The notes under the pieces were generated by a model. The model was not told the origin of the DNA, did not search any database, and saw only the letters and a program-made list of their open reading frames with translations. Position numbers and translations under genes: made by a program. 64,000 nt of DNA from Nocardia puris (GTDB taxonomy: Bacteria > Actinomycetota > Actinomycetes > Mycobacteriales > Mycobacteriaceae), in contig NZ_QNRE01000003.1 in the NCBI RefSeq assembly GCF_003315035.1, forward strand, positions 1 to 64,000, in the 5' to 3' direction. Positions 52,989 through 61,713 of the stretch are shown here, piece by piece; within the stretch, counting starts at the first letter, position 1; every line of letters begins with the position of its first letter.

Positions 52989-54364
52989 TGGGATTGAATC
53001 CGTTCGAATCCGTGGCCGACGCGCTCAATTCGGTCAATCCGTTCACCGCCCCGGCCGCGATCTTCAACTCCCACGACAAGTCCGACGAGAACCGTGACAG
53101 CGATCGGAACCGCGCCACCGAGGGCGAGAACGCGTGGAAGGACGATCGCCAGATCATCCAGAACGAAGGCAATCAGCTCTTCAGCCAGTACAACAACCCC
53201 GCGCCCCCGGCCATCAAGACCAAAGAACCGTTCGAAACGTGGTCGCACGAGGAGATATGGAAGGCGCTCAATGGGGACGGTTCCAGCCACAACGGTGTTG
53301 ACCAGACGCAGATCAACGCGGGTGCCGACGGCTGGCGGAAGCTGACACAACAGGCCCAGAACGCGTTCCAGGTGTTCCGTGACGGTGTCGAGGCGGATAT
53401 CAAGGACAAGTGGGCAGGCCGGGCTGCGAACGCCGCGATGGAATCCACCCGCGCGTACACCACCGACTCCGAGAAGCTGCATGTCAGCTTTCAGCAGGTT
53501 GCCAACGGCATCGATCTGATCCAGGGCTACCTCGACCAGGCGAAGCTCTCCGTCGCACCTCCGATCGAGACCAACGCCATCGACGAGTTCCTCGGTCATA
53601 TCCCGGGCAACGGCGTGCTCAAGCTCGGGAAGCATCGCGCCAACGAGGCCGAAGCCCGGGCCCAAGAAGTCATGAAGACCTACGCCCTCGGCGCCGACCA
53701 GGTCGATCAGCAGACTCCGATCCTGCCCGAGCCGGTCAGCACCGCGAGCCCGGACAAGCCCAACGACCCGGGCAATAACAACCAGAACAACAACAATTCG
53801 AACAACAACAACTCCGATAACAACAGCACCAACCCGTCCAACACCCAGACCCCCACCACCGAGGTGCCCGGCACCGAAGACCCGTCCGCCGAGGACCCCG
53901 CCGACACCGAGAACCCGGGCACCCCCGAGGACACCACCACCGACCCGTCGAGCACCGACCCAGCCAGCTCCGCCCCGACGACCCCGTCGTCCTACCTGCA
54001 GGACCCCGTCGGCAAGCCCAACAGCAACATCCCCAGCACCCCGGGCTCACCGACTACTCCGGGCGGACCAGGCCCGGGTCCCGGCGTGCCCGGCCCCGGC
54101 AGTACCCCCAGCCCGGGCAAGAGCGTCCCTGGCGCGGGCACCACGAACACTCCCGGTTCGGGCGGCAACAGGATGGGCGCCGCGGCGGCGGCCGGTCGCG
54201 CGGGCATACCCGGCATGGGCGGGATGGGCGCGGGTGCCGGGCGCGGCAAGGGCGAGGACGACGAGGAGCACAAGATCCCCGACTACCTCGTCCAGGACCG
54301 CACCACCGAACTCCTCGGCGAACAGCCGCGCGTCCTGCCGCCGGGCGGAGTCATCGGCGGGTGA
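52988..54364 (+). CDS. PPE-like / WXG-type secreted substrate
   Basis: 458 residues. Residues about 105-220 form a helical hairpin with a W-x-G turn in VEADIKDKWAGRAANAAMES, as in WXG100 and PPE proteins exported by ESX systems. Residues about 250-400 are a disordered linker, first Asn-rich (NNNQNNNNSNNNNSDNNST), then Thr/Pro/Ser/Glu-rich. The C-terminal part is Gly/Met-rich (AGRAGIPGMGGMGAGAGRGK) with an acidic patch and HKIPDYLVQD. No signal peptide. It lies between the small helical protein and EspG, which is the usual order for a substrate pair and its chaperone. Confidence 0.75.
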   Translation: MGLNPFESVADALNSVNPFTAPAAIFNSHDKSDENRDSDRNRATEGENAWKDDRQIIQNEGNQLFSQYNNPAPPAIKTKEPFETWSHEEIWKALNGDGSSHNGVDQTQINAGADGWRKLTQQAQNAFQVFRDGVEADIKDKWAGRAANAAMESTRAYTTDSEKLHVSFQQVANGIDLIQGYLDQAKLSVAPPIETNAIDEFLGHIPGNGVLKLGKHRANEAEARAQEVMKTYALGADQVDQQTPILPEPVSTASPDKPNDPGNNNQNNNNSNNNNSDNNSTNPSNTQTPTTEVPGTEDPSAEDPADTENPGTPEDTTTDPSSTDPASSAPTTPSSYLQDPVGKPNSNIPSTPGSPTTPGGPGPGPGVPGPGSTPSPGKSVPGAGTTNTPGSGGNRMGAAAAAGRAGIPGMGGMGAGAGRGKGEDDEEHKIPDYLVQDRTTELLGEQPRVLPPGGVIGG

Positions 54365-54373
54365 GGCGCGGGC

Positions 54374-55138
54374 ATGAGTGAATTGCGGTGGCAGCTGGAC
54401 GGTCTCACGCTCGAGATCCTCCTGGAGAGGCTGGGGCGCGACCGCTTCCCGTACCCGCTGAGCTTCCGGCCCGCGCGCATGGAGCACCGCGACGACTACG
54501 AGCGGCTGGTCCGGCGGACCGAGCAGCGGTTGGCGCAGGTGTTCGACAAGCGCCTGTACCGGGCGATGGAGGTGCTGCTGGAGCCGCAGGTGCGCGTCGA
54601 GATCCACGGATTCCACGGTCCGCAACAGGATCGCGTGGTGCGCGTGCACGCCGGCTTGGTCGACCAGGTCGCCACCATCGCCGTGCAGCAGCCGGGTCCG
54701 ACGGTCGAGCACGGCACCGACGTGGTGATCACCATGGGCTACGCGAACATGGCGGTGTCCACGATCGCGTCCCACCTGCCGCGCGTACGCGGTGGGTCGC
54801 ACCAGCCGTTCGGCGCCCGCCGCTCCGACTTGAATCAGCCGGTGTATTCACAGCATCCGACGCGCCTGTCCCCCACCGAACAACTCGCCAGGTTCATCCG
54901 CCGCCCCCGCATCGGCACCGGCGAGATCACCGTCTACCCCGGCGCGGCCTTCGACGCGCGCCCCACCAACGACGGCCACGCCTTCCTCTGGATGGACTAC
55001 CCCAACGACGGCCGCTACCTCCTGACCAACCACAACGACAACGACTTCACCGTCACCCCCGGCCCCATCGACGAACTGATGCGCCACCTCCAACTACGCA
55101 TCGACCACGTCCACCGCCTCCGCACCGGAGCCTGGTAG
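54374..55138 (+). CDS. espG: ESX secretion-associated chaperone EspG
   Basis: 254 residues starting MSELRWQLDGLTLEILLERL. The EspG fold pattern is visible: FRPARMEHRDDYERL, the central beta-rich part VEIHGFHGPQQDRVVRVHAG, the family-typical ITVYPGAAFDARPTNDGHAF and the end RYLLTNHNDNDFTVTPGP. EspG proteins bind PPE-type substrates in the cytosol and bring them to the ESX machine. No EccB/C/D/E or mycosin gene is nearby, so this cassette must use a secretion system encoded elsewhere. Confidence 0.88.
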   Translation: MSELRWQLDGLTLEILLERLGRDRFPYPLSFRPARMEHRDDYERLVRRTEQRLAQVFDKRLYRAMEVLLEPQVRVEIHGFHGPQQDRVVRVHAGLVDQVATIAVQQPGPTVEHGTDVVITMGYANMAVSTIASHLPRVRGGSHQPFGARRSDLNQPVYSQHPTRLSPTEQLARFIRRPRIGTGEITVYPGAAFDARPTNDGHAFLWMDYPNDGRYLLTNHNDNDFTVTPGPIDELMRHLQLRIDHVHRLRTGAW

Positions 55139-55320
55139 CCCTCCAGAAACCTCGGGCCTCGAATCACCGCACTGAGCACAAGGATCCGCATCACCACGCG
55201 CGACTGGGCAGGCGGGACGACATGGCGGCCGGACTTGCCGGTGGTTCCGATGCCGACCAGGCCTCGCCGCGAACTCACACCGGGACCCCGCGAGCATCGC
55301 AGCCGAACGATCGTTTGCGA

Positions 55321-55839
55321 TCACCGGTCAGCTCGACCGACTCGGGACCAGCCCTCCCCGGGCGTCCACACCGGGCCTGCGCCGCTACCGACAGCGGTGG
55401 CGGCCTGCACGAGCAGGCGCCGCACCACGCCGATCTCGGACTCCGCGCTCGGACGCCTCCGGCGCCAGCCGGTACCGAGGCGGCGGCACCCCTCAGTTCG
55501 ACGGCGCCGCCACGTCGCCCATGAGATTCTCCCGTCCCCTGGCCTCGAGAGGGAGCAGGGCGGTGTTGAGTCGGTGACGAGCGGAGTGAGGGAGTACTCG
55601 ACGCGCGGGGGAACTTCATCGTAGACCTCACGGTGGACGATCCCGTCGGCTTCGAGTTCGCGGAGCTGTGTGGTGAGGACTTTCTCGGTGACACCCCGGA
55701 CTTCGCGGCGAAGTTCGCCGAAGCGGTGCGGGCGCTCGCTGAGGGGCCAGAGGATCAACATTTTCCACTTGCCGTTCAGAACCGAGAGCGTGGCGTCGAG
55801 CCCGCACGTATAGGCGCCCGGTCTGCGTGTGATCGGCAC
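55321..55839 (-). CDS. HxlR-family regulator with C-terminal frameshift
   Basis: Start GTG 55839 with AAAGGGG seven bases upstream (GTG 55854 is alternative). The winged helix is intact: GLDATLSVLNGKWKMLILWP, then FGELRREVRGVTEKVLTTQL and VPPRVEYSLTPL. After LTPL the frame shifts near 55568-55578. The expected helix LNTALLPLEARGRENLM is readable in another frame and ends at a stop at 55493, whereas the actual frame runs on through an Arg-rich tail to 55321. A one-base deletion is the simplest cause. DNA binding may survive but dimerisation may not. Divergent from an imine-reductase-like gene. Confidence 0.8.
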   Translation of the reverse strand: MPITRRPGAYTCGLDATLSVLNGKWKMLILWPLSERPHRFGELRREVRGVTEKVLTTQLRELEADGIVHREVYDEVPPRVEYSLTPLVTDSTPPCSLSRPGDGRISWATWRRRRTEGCRRLGTGWRRRRPSAESEIGVVRRLLVQAATAVGSGAGPVWTPGEGWSRVGRADR

Positions 55840-55938
55840 GACAACCCCTTTCACCTGCCTGTTCGCTTACCCGGAAGTGCGTACCCACCCTGTTGTGCGT
55901 ACATGAAAGGTCCCCGGCTGCGGCCGAGGCTAGCTCCC

Positions 55939-56667
55939 ATGTCCGACAATTCGACGAAGTCGCTCACCGTCCTCGGTCTCGGCGATATGGGAACGGCGCC
56001 GGCACGGTCGTGGGCCGGCGCCGGGTACGCCGTCACCGTGTGGAACCGCGGTCCCCGAACAGCGCCGGAGGGTAGCGCGCCCACCTCCACCGCCGCCGAA
56101 GCCGTCGCCGCCAACTCTCTCGTCGTCGTCTGCTTGCCCGACGACGCGTCCGTGCGCGCGACACTCGACGGCCTCGACCTCACCGGCCGCGACATCGTCA
56201 ACCTCACCACCGGCACCCCCGGTGAAGCACGGGCGCTCGCGGAGTGGATCGGCGCGCGCGGTGGCCGGTTCCTGAACGGCGGCATCATGGCGGTCCCGTC
56301 GATGATCGGGGTCGCGGATTCGGGCGCGTACATCTTCTACAGCGGGTCGGCGCAGGCGCACGCGGCACACGCCGAAGCGCTGGCCGTGCCCGCCGGCGTC
56401 GAATACGTCGGCACCGACCCGGGTTTCGCGGCGTTGTATGACATCGCCCTGCTCAGCGCGATGTGGGGCATGTTCGCCTGCGCCGCGCACGCGTTCACGC
56501 TGATCGCGAAGGAGGACATCTCGCCGGTCGAGTTCGCGCCGCGCATGGTCGCCTACCAGCGGGCCATGGCGGGATACGCCTTCGGCACGGCGGCGCAGCT
56601 GGCGGGCGGCGACTACACCGAGGGCATCGAGTCGACCACCGGCGTGGTGGATCTGCTGCGCCGATAG
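55939..56667 (+). CDS. NAD(P)-dependent imine-reductase-like oxidoreductase
   Basis: 242 residues from ATG 55939. Rossmann start SLTVLGLGDMGTAPARSWAG, then GYAVTVWNR with the NADP-type Arg. The imine reductase pattern continues: RDIVNLTTGTPGEARALAEW, GRFLNGGIMAVPSMIGV, YIFYSGS and a C-terminal dimer helix bundle with FAALYDIALLSAMWGMFA. It belongs to the 6-phosphogluconate / beta-hydroxyacid dehydrogenase superfamily. Total length is about 50 residues less than many members. It is divergent from the HxlR gene and probably its target. Confidence 0.85.
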   Translation: MSDNSTKSLTVLGLGDMGTAPARSWAGAGYAVTVWNRGPRTAPEGSAPTSTAAEAVAANSLVVVCLPDDASVRATLDGLDLTGRDIVNLTTGTPGEARALAEWIGARGGRFLNGGIMAVPSMIGVADSGAYIFYSGSAQAHAAHAEALAVPAGVEYVGTDPGFAALYDIALLSAMWGMFACAAHAFTLIAKEDISPVEFAPRMVAYQRAMAGYAFGTAAQLAGGDYTEGIESTTGVVDLLRR

Positions 56668-56792
56668 CGCCCGCGCCGCACGGCCCCGTGCGGAAAGATT
56701 CCTCGAGAAAGTTCGGGAGATGTGTCGAAGGGTGACGCCCTGCTCCGACCGATAGGTGACAGGACGTTCTTACAACGAGTGAGGAAATCATC

Positions 56793-57242
56793 ATGGGCGT
56801 CACCACTTTCTTCTGGTTCGAGGCGCAGGCGGAGGAGGCCGCGCGACGGTATGTGGAGTTGATTCCGGGGTCGCGGGTGGTGGAGGTGTCGCGGCAGCCG
56901 GACGGGTCGGCGTTCGTGGTGGCGATCGAGCTGCAGGGGCAGTCGTTCACGTTCATGAACGGCGGGCCGGGGCATCCGCTGACGGATGCGGCGTCGGTGC
57001 AGGTCACCGTGGACACGCAGGAGGAGGTGGACCGGCTGTGGGCGGCGCTCACCGAGGGCGGGCAGCCGGGGCCGTGCGGGTGGCTGGTGGATCGGTACGG
57101 GATGCACTGGCAGGTGGTGCCGGCGAAGCTGACCGAACTGCTGGCGGGTGAACCGCATCGCGCCGCGGCGGCGGGGGCGGTCATGCAGACGATGTCCAAG
57201 CTGGATATCAAGGTGCTGCAGGACGCCTACGACAAGGCGTGA
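56793..57242 (+). CDS. PhnB-like VOC-family protein
   Basis: 149 residues. Single VOC module of the PhnB / 3-demethylubiquinone methyltransferase-like type: TFFWFEAQAEEAARRYVELI, SFTFMNGGPGHPLTDAASVQ and CGWLVDRYGMHWQVVP. ATG 56793 follows the weak purine-rich site AGGAAAT. Function unknown; no substrate can be named. It stands apart from neighbours by 125 bases upstream and a 650-base gap downstream. Confidence 0.85.
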   Translation: MGVTTFFWFEAQAEEAARRYVELIPGSRVVEVSRQPDGSAFVVAIELQGQSFTFMNGGPGHPLTDAASVQVTVDTQEEVDRLWAALTEGGQPGPCGWLVDRYGMHWQVVPAKLTELLAGEPHRAAAAGAVMQTMSKLDIKVLQDAYDKA

Positions 57243-57894
57243 CCCGCCGGGTCCGCTGGCTTCGGCCCATCCGTGGTGTCCGCGCGAGTGGCCACTCGCG
57301 TACAACCCACCCACAGGTCGCTGACCTCGTATCGGGGTCGCTCCGTCGAACAGGCACGGAGCGACACCGATTCGGCGCCATCCCGGCTCGGATCGGTAGC
57401 CCTGTGATCGCCAGCAACCACGAACCCGCCGTCCACACTGCACCAACTGGACGCTTGATAGCAACCGCGCGATCCGGTGAGCTGCATCGCTCACCGGATC
57501 CCGGGTTTCCCGGCGGCCAACGCGCCCCGGTGATCGACACGAGCACCTGACACCCTGGCCGAGTGGCATGACCAGTACGTTTCCGGTGCGTCGCACACAA
57601 TGGCCCACCACACCGGCCTCCCCATCACCCACACAGGTCGAACGATCAATCGCACCGGCATCGCCCGCGTGCTCAGCGTCACTCCCCTGGCGGCGCGGGA
57701 TTGCGGATAGCATCGCCTTGCCTTCGGTGGCGGTAGCTGGGCGGTGGAATTCCGTTGTCGGACAACGGTCCCCGATCCGGTATCCCGGCACACGCCGCCG
57801 CTGCGCGCTGTCCACAGCGTGGTGGGCGCACCCGTTCTTCCACCGGCACGACGGCGTGCCGCCCCGGGATACTCACCAGCAAGGACCCCAATAG
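57243..57894. other. Long intergenic region containing a perfect inverted repeat
   Basis: 652 bases without a gene I can support. At 57471-57500 GATCCGGTGAGC and GCTCACCGGATC form a perfect 12-bp inverted repeat around TGCATC. Without a T run it may be an operator or a structural element rather than a terminator. The part just before 57895 should hold the P450 promoter. Open frames in this region show no recognisable protein features. Confidence 0.5.
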
Positions 57895-59088
57895 ATGAAA
57901 CATCTATCTGCGGACTACTTTCGGGCGCCCCACGACTTCACCGCCGGCTTGCGGGCCGAGGGGCCGGTGCACCAGGTCACGTTGCCGACGGGAGCGCGAG
58001 CATGGCTGGTGGTGGGATACGACGAGGCGCTGGAGGTGCTGCGCCACCCCGATATCCGCAAGAATCCGCCGGGCACGCCGCCGAAACGGGACGACGCCGC
58101 GGTGAGCCCGCGGGTCAAGCGGCACCTGCTGAACACCGACCCGCCCGAACACTCCCGGTTGCGCAGACTGGTGACGCCCGCGTTCGCGCCGTCCAAACTC
58201 GCCGCGCTCGCGCCGCGCGTCGAAGCCGTCACCGACGAGCTGCTGGAGCGGATCGGGCGGGCGGATCGGGTGGACCTGCTGGAGGAGTTCGCGTTCCCGC
58301 TGCCGATCATCGTGATCTGCGAGATGCTCGGGGTCCCGGCACGCGACCGGCCCCGATTCCGGGAGTGGTCGACCGTGATCGTCGACGTCACCAAGGCCGA
58401 CGCCTCCGAAAAGCGCAGCGCCACCGACGCTTTCGCCGACTACCTCGACGGCCTGATCGATGCCCGTCGTGAAGATCCGCGCGCGGACATGATCTCCGAC
58501 CTGGTCGCGGCCAGCGACGACGGCGGCAGGCTCACCCGCGACGAGCTGGTCGCCATGGTGTTCCTGATCCTGGTCGCCGGGCACGAGACCACCGTGAACC
58601 TCCTCGGCAACGCGATCTACACGCTGCTCGACGACCCCCGCCGCTACCGCGCCCTGCGCGCCGATCCCGGACTGGTCGCGCCGTTCGTCGAGGAGATCCT
58701 GCGCTACGACGGCCCGGTCAACTTCACCACCGTCCGCTTCACCGCCACCGAGGTCACGATCGGCGGCGCGACGGTGCCGGAGGGCGAACTGGTGCTGGTC
58801 GCGGTGGGCTCGGCCAACCGCGACGAACGAAAGTTCCCGGACGGCAAAAGCTTCGATCCCGGCCGGGGGAACTCCGGACACATCGCGTTCGGCCACGGCA
58901 TCCACTACTGCCTCGGCGCCGGGCTGGCCCGGCTCGAAACACGCATAGCCCTGGACGGATTGGCGCGGCGCTACCCCGACCTGCGCCTCGCCGCCGGGGA
59001 CCTGCGGTGGCGTGAGAGTCTGCTCATCCGCGGACTGCACAGCCTGCCGGTGCACCCGCACGGCGCGCCGTCGGCCGCGGTGGCGTGA
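57895..59088 (+). CDS. Cytochrome P450
   Basis: 397 residues, soluble bacterial type. The I-helix AMVFLILVAGHETTVNLLGN carries the oxygen-activating AGHETT. ExxR is EEILR. The heme loop is HIAFGHGIHYCLGAGLARLE with Cys339 as thiolate ligand. The overall pattern is closest to the CYP107/CYP105-like group of antibiotic and xenobiotic oxidases, which need a ferredoxin and reductase encoded elsewhere. Substrate unknown. It ends four bases from the stop of the convergent aminotransferase gene, so a functional link with that operon is possible but unproven. Confidence 0.93.
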   Translation: MKHLSADYFRAPHDFTAGLRAEGPVHQVTLPTGARAWLVVGYDEALEVLRHPDIRKNPPGTPPKRDDAAVSPRVKRHLLNTDPPEHSRLRRLVTPAFAPSKLAALAPRVEAVTDELLERIGRADRVDLLEEFAFPLPIIVICEMLGVPARDRPRFREWSTVIVDVTKADASEKRSATDAFADYLDGLIDARREDPRADMISDLVAASDDGGRLTRDELVAMVFLILVAGHETTVNLLGNAIYTLLDDPRRYRALRADPGLVAPFVEEILRYDGPVNFTTVRFTATEVTIGGATVPEGELVLVAVGSANRDERKFPDGKSFDPGRGNSGHIAFGHGIHYCLGAGLARLETRIALDGLARRYPDLRLAAGDLRWRESLLIRGLHSLPVHPHGAPSAAVA

Positions 59089-59092
59089 TCCG

Positions 59093-60496
59093 TCAGTCGG
59101 CGACGAACGCCGGCGTCCACGGTCGCGTGCGGACGATGCCCCGGCGCGCCGAGAGGATATCGGCGCCGTAGCGCAGCAGCCAACGCGGCAAGTGGAACTG
59201 CACGGCCATGAACGTGTCGAGGATCCGGTAGCTGAACGCCGGATACTGCGACAGGTCGGCGAGGGTCGCGTCGAGCGCGGCGACCGCCTTGTCGATCTCG
59301 GCGCGACTCACGGTGAGCGGCGGAAAGATCCGCAGCGCAGGGTGTTTCGCCGCCGAGTTCATCGAGATGCCGGTCAGCACGCCGCGCCGCACCATCTGCA
59401 GGAGGATGCCCTGTTCGACGAGTGGGTTGAGCACCTTCATCCCGACCATCAGCCCGCGCCCCTCGACCTCCAGGACGAGGCTCGGATACCTCGCGGCCAC
59501 CGAGGCGAGTCGGTCGAGGAGGTAGTCCCCGAGCCTGGCGGCATTGCCCGCGAGATCGTCGGCGACGATCTTCTCCATCGCCGCCGCGGCCGCCGCGCAC
59601 ACGAAGGGTGACCAGCCCGCCTCGGTGTCGAAGGGTAGTGCGCCGCCCGAGGTTTCGAGCGCCGCGGCGAACACCTCGTCGCGCACGACGGTCGCCGAGA
59701 TCGGCACATGACCCCCGGACATCGCCTTGGACACCACGAGGATGTCGGGCGCCACGTTCTCGCGATCGACACCGAAAAGCGTTCCGGTGCGGCCGAATCC
59801 GGTCTGCACCTCGTCCGCGATCAGCAGCGCGCCGTGCCACCGGCACAGGCGGGCGACCTCCGTGAGGTAACCGTCGGGCGGCACGGTCACGTAACCGCCA
59901 CCGACCACCGGTTCCAGGCACACCGCCGCGACACCGTCGTCCAAGGCCGCCGCCATGGCGCGCAGATCACCGTAGGGCACGAAACGCGTGTCGGGATCGG
60001 CGTCGAAAAACGGTGCCGTCAGATGGTTTTGGCCCAGTAGTGCCATCGCCCCGAGCGTCTTGCCGTGGTAGCCGGTGGTGGCGGCGACCATCCGGACGCG
60101 GCCGGGGCGGGCCAGCCGTGCGAGCCGCCGCGCCACTTCCACCGCTTCGGAACCGCTGCCGCTGAGGATCACGTGCTCGAGATCGCCCGGCGTGATCCGC
60201 GCCAGCGTTCGTTTCAACTCCTCCGCGGCGGCCGTGCGCAGTGGGGGCGGGACCATCGCGAGCTCCGCGAGTTGGCGTTGCGCGGCCCGCTGCACGTCCG
60301 GATCGAGGTGGCCGAGCCCGAAAACCCCGTATCCGGCGGAGAAGTCGAGGTACTCGCGGCCGCGCTCGTCGACGATGGTGTGCTCGCGGGCGCTCACCTC
60401 GATGGGCAGCCGGCCCGCGCGCATCATCAGGGACAGCGAGTGGTTGTAGTGACGCCGGTAGATGTCGAGCACCGCGCGCCGGGATCGGGCGGTCAT
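59093..60496 (-). CDS. Class III PLP-dependent aminotransferase
   Basis: 467 residues. The PLP site is intact: LLIADEVQTGFGRTGTLFG (Asp binds the pyridine N) and DILVVSKAMSGGHVPISAT (Lys forms the Schiff base). Also present are EYLDFSAGYGVFGLGH, SGSGSEAVEVARRLA and GYHGKTLGAMAL. The family uses omega-amino or acetylornithine-type substrates. The last 60 residues (QYPAFSYRILDTFMAVQFHL, PRWLLRYGADILSARR) are extra compared with typical members. Its start overlaps the stop of the degenerate aminotransferase by four bases, so the two are made together. Confidence 0.92.
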   Translation of the reverse strand: MTARSRRAVLDIYRRHYNHSLSLMMRAGRLPIEVSAREHTIVDERGREYLDFSAGYGVFGLGHLDPDVQRAAQRQLAELAMVPPPLRTAAAEELKRTLARITPGDLEHVILSGSGSEAVEVARRLARLARPGRVRMVAATTGYHGKTLGAMALLGQNHLTAPFFDADPDTRFVPYGDLRAMAAALDDGVAAVCLEPVVGGGYVTVPPDGYLTEVARLCRWHGALLIADEVQTGFGRTGTLFGVDRENVAPDILVVSKAMSGGHVPISATVVRDEVFAAALETSGGALPFDTEAGWSPFVCAAAAAAMEKIVADDLAGNAARLGDYLLDRLASVAARYPSLVLEVEGRGLMVGMKVLNPLVEQGILLQMVRRGVLTGISMNSAAKHPALRIFPPLTVSRAEIDKAVAALDATLADLSQYPAFSYRILDTFMAVQFHLPRWLLRYGADILSARRGIVRTRPWTPAFVAD

Positions 60497-61680
60497 GCGA
60501 TTCGCTCCTCCGCGACCGTGCCCACCGCGTCCACGGCGGCGCGGATGCCGTCGAGCGCCCGCTCGAGTTCCGCGCCCGTGCAGATCAGCGGCGGACGGAG
60601 GCCGAGGACGCCACGGTCGAGTGCACCCTCCCAGGCCAGCACGCCGTGGGCGCGAGCCTGGGACGCAGCGCCTCTCGCCGACGCCGGGTCGTGGAAGGTG
60701 ATCGCGGCGAGCTGACCCACGGAGGCGACGGATTTCACCACGTCGGCATGCCGGAGATGAATGTCGTTCAGTGACTGCCGAATTCGTCGCGCGTTGATGC
60801 GACTGCGGCCCGGCAGGTCCTCCCGCTCCATCACGTCGAGCACCGACACCGCCGCCACACAGGCCAGCGGATTGCCGCCGGTGGTCGAACCGTGCAACCA
60901 GGGCCCGCGCCGTCCGTAGACGCGACGGTTGATCGCCGCCCTGGTCACGTAGGCCCCCACCGGCAGCACCCCGCCGCCCAACGCGCCACCGAGCACGAGG
61001 ACGTCGGGCACCACGTTCTCGGCGTCCACCGCGAACCGCGCACCGGTGCGCCCGAGTCCCGTGATGGTCTCGTTGACGATCAACAGCGCGCCGGACTCGT
61101 CGCAGATCTCCCGCACCGCGCTCAGGTACCCGGCGGGCGGGACCGTCAGCCCCTCCCCGGTGGCGATCGGCTCGAGGACCGCAGCGGCGGGCCGTGCCCT
61201 TTCCACCGCCCGGCGCAATTCCGTTGTGTCACCGAATCGGACGAACGCCACGTCGATCGGCGCGCCCGCAACCTCGGCCCTCTCCGGAGATCCGAGGCGC
61301 GACACACTCATCGCGCCACCGCTGCCGCCGTGGTCGGAGCCGAGGGTCGCGACGAAACCCCTTCGCCCCGAACGCCGGTGGTAGCCGAGCGCGAGCTTGA
61401 GCGCGCCCTCCATCGCCTCGGCGGCCGAGTTGGCCGGATAGGTGACCGCCAGGTCGCCCGGCGTGCTTTCGGCGAGGTGGCGCACCAGATCCGCCAGCGG
61501 ACGGTTCAGGAACATGCGCGTCGACTGCGGCAGTACGCTCAGCTGCGCCGACACCGCCTCTCGCACAACGGGATACTGATAGCCGAAAGCGGCCGACGCG
61601 CAGTCGATCAGCTCGCGGCCGTCGGCGGTGCGCAGGGTCGCGCCGGACGCGCCGACGATCACGGGTTCTGTCACGGGCAT
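60493..61680 (-). CDS. Class III aminotransferase homologue lacking PLP residues
   Basis: 395 residues with the full class III fold: RELIDCASAAFGYQYPVVRE, PANSAAEAMEGALKLALGYH and GRRGPWLHGSTTGGNPLAC. Two key residues are changed. The conserved DE of the pyridine-binding motif reads NE (ALLIVNETITGLGRTG). The Schiff-base lysine is glycine (VLVLGGALGGGVLPVGAYV, codon GGT). The frame is otherwise clean and codon use normal, so this is not decay. It probably cannot do transamination and may act as a structural or regulatory partner of the intact enzyme it overlaps, or catalyse something else. Confidence 0.9.
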   Translation of the reverse strand: MPVTEPVIVGASGATLRTADGRELIDCASAAFGYQYPVVREAVSAQLSVLPQSTRMFLNRPLADLVRHLAESTPGDLAVTYPANSAAEAMEGALKLALGYHRRSGRRGFVATLGSDHGGSGGAMSVSRLGSPERAEVAGAPIDVAFVRFGDTTELRRAVERARPAAAVLEPIATGEGLTVPPAGYLSAVREICDESGALLIVNETITGLGRTGARFAVDAENVVPDVLVLGGALGGGVLPVGAYVTRAAINRRVYGRRGPWLHGSTTGGNPLACVAAVSVLDVMEREDLPGRSRINARRIRQSLNDIHLRHADVVKSVASVGQLAAITFHDPASARGAASQARAHGVLAWEGALDRGVLGLRPPLICTGAELERALDGIRAAVDAVGTVAEERIA

Positions 61681-61713
61681 GGTCGAGTTCCCCTTCCCTC
61701 TCGACGGCGACCG

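Noticed and set aside
53761..53840. Asn-rich run in the PPE-like gene considered as a frameshift or insertion
   Set aside because: The frame continues cleanly into the Thr/Pro-rich linker, and low-complexity linkers are common in secreted ESX substrates.
57568..57894. A 108-codon plus-strand frame just before the P450 gene
   Set aside because: It ends where the P450 begins and has low-complexity Ser/Pro/Arg content without any motif; probably promoter region.
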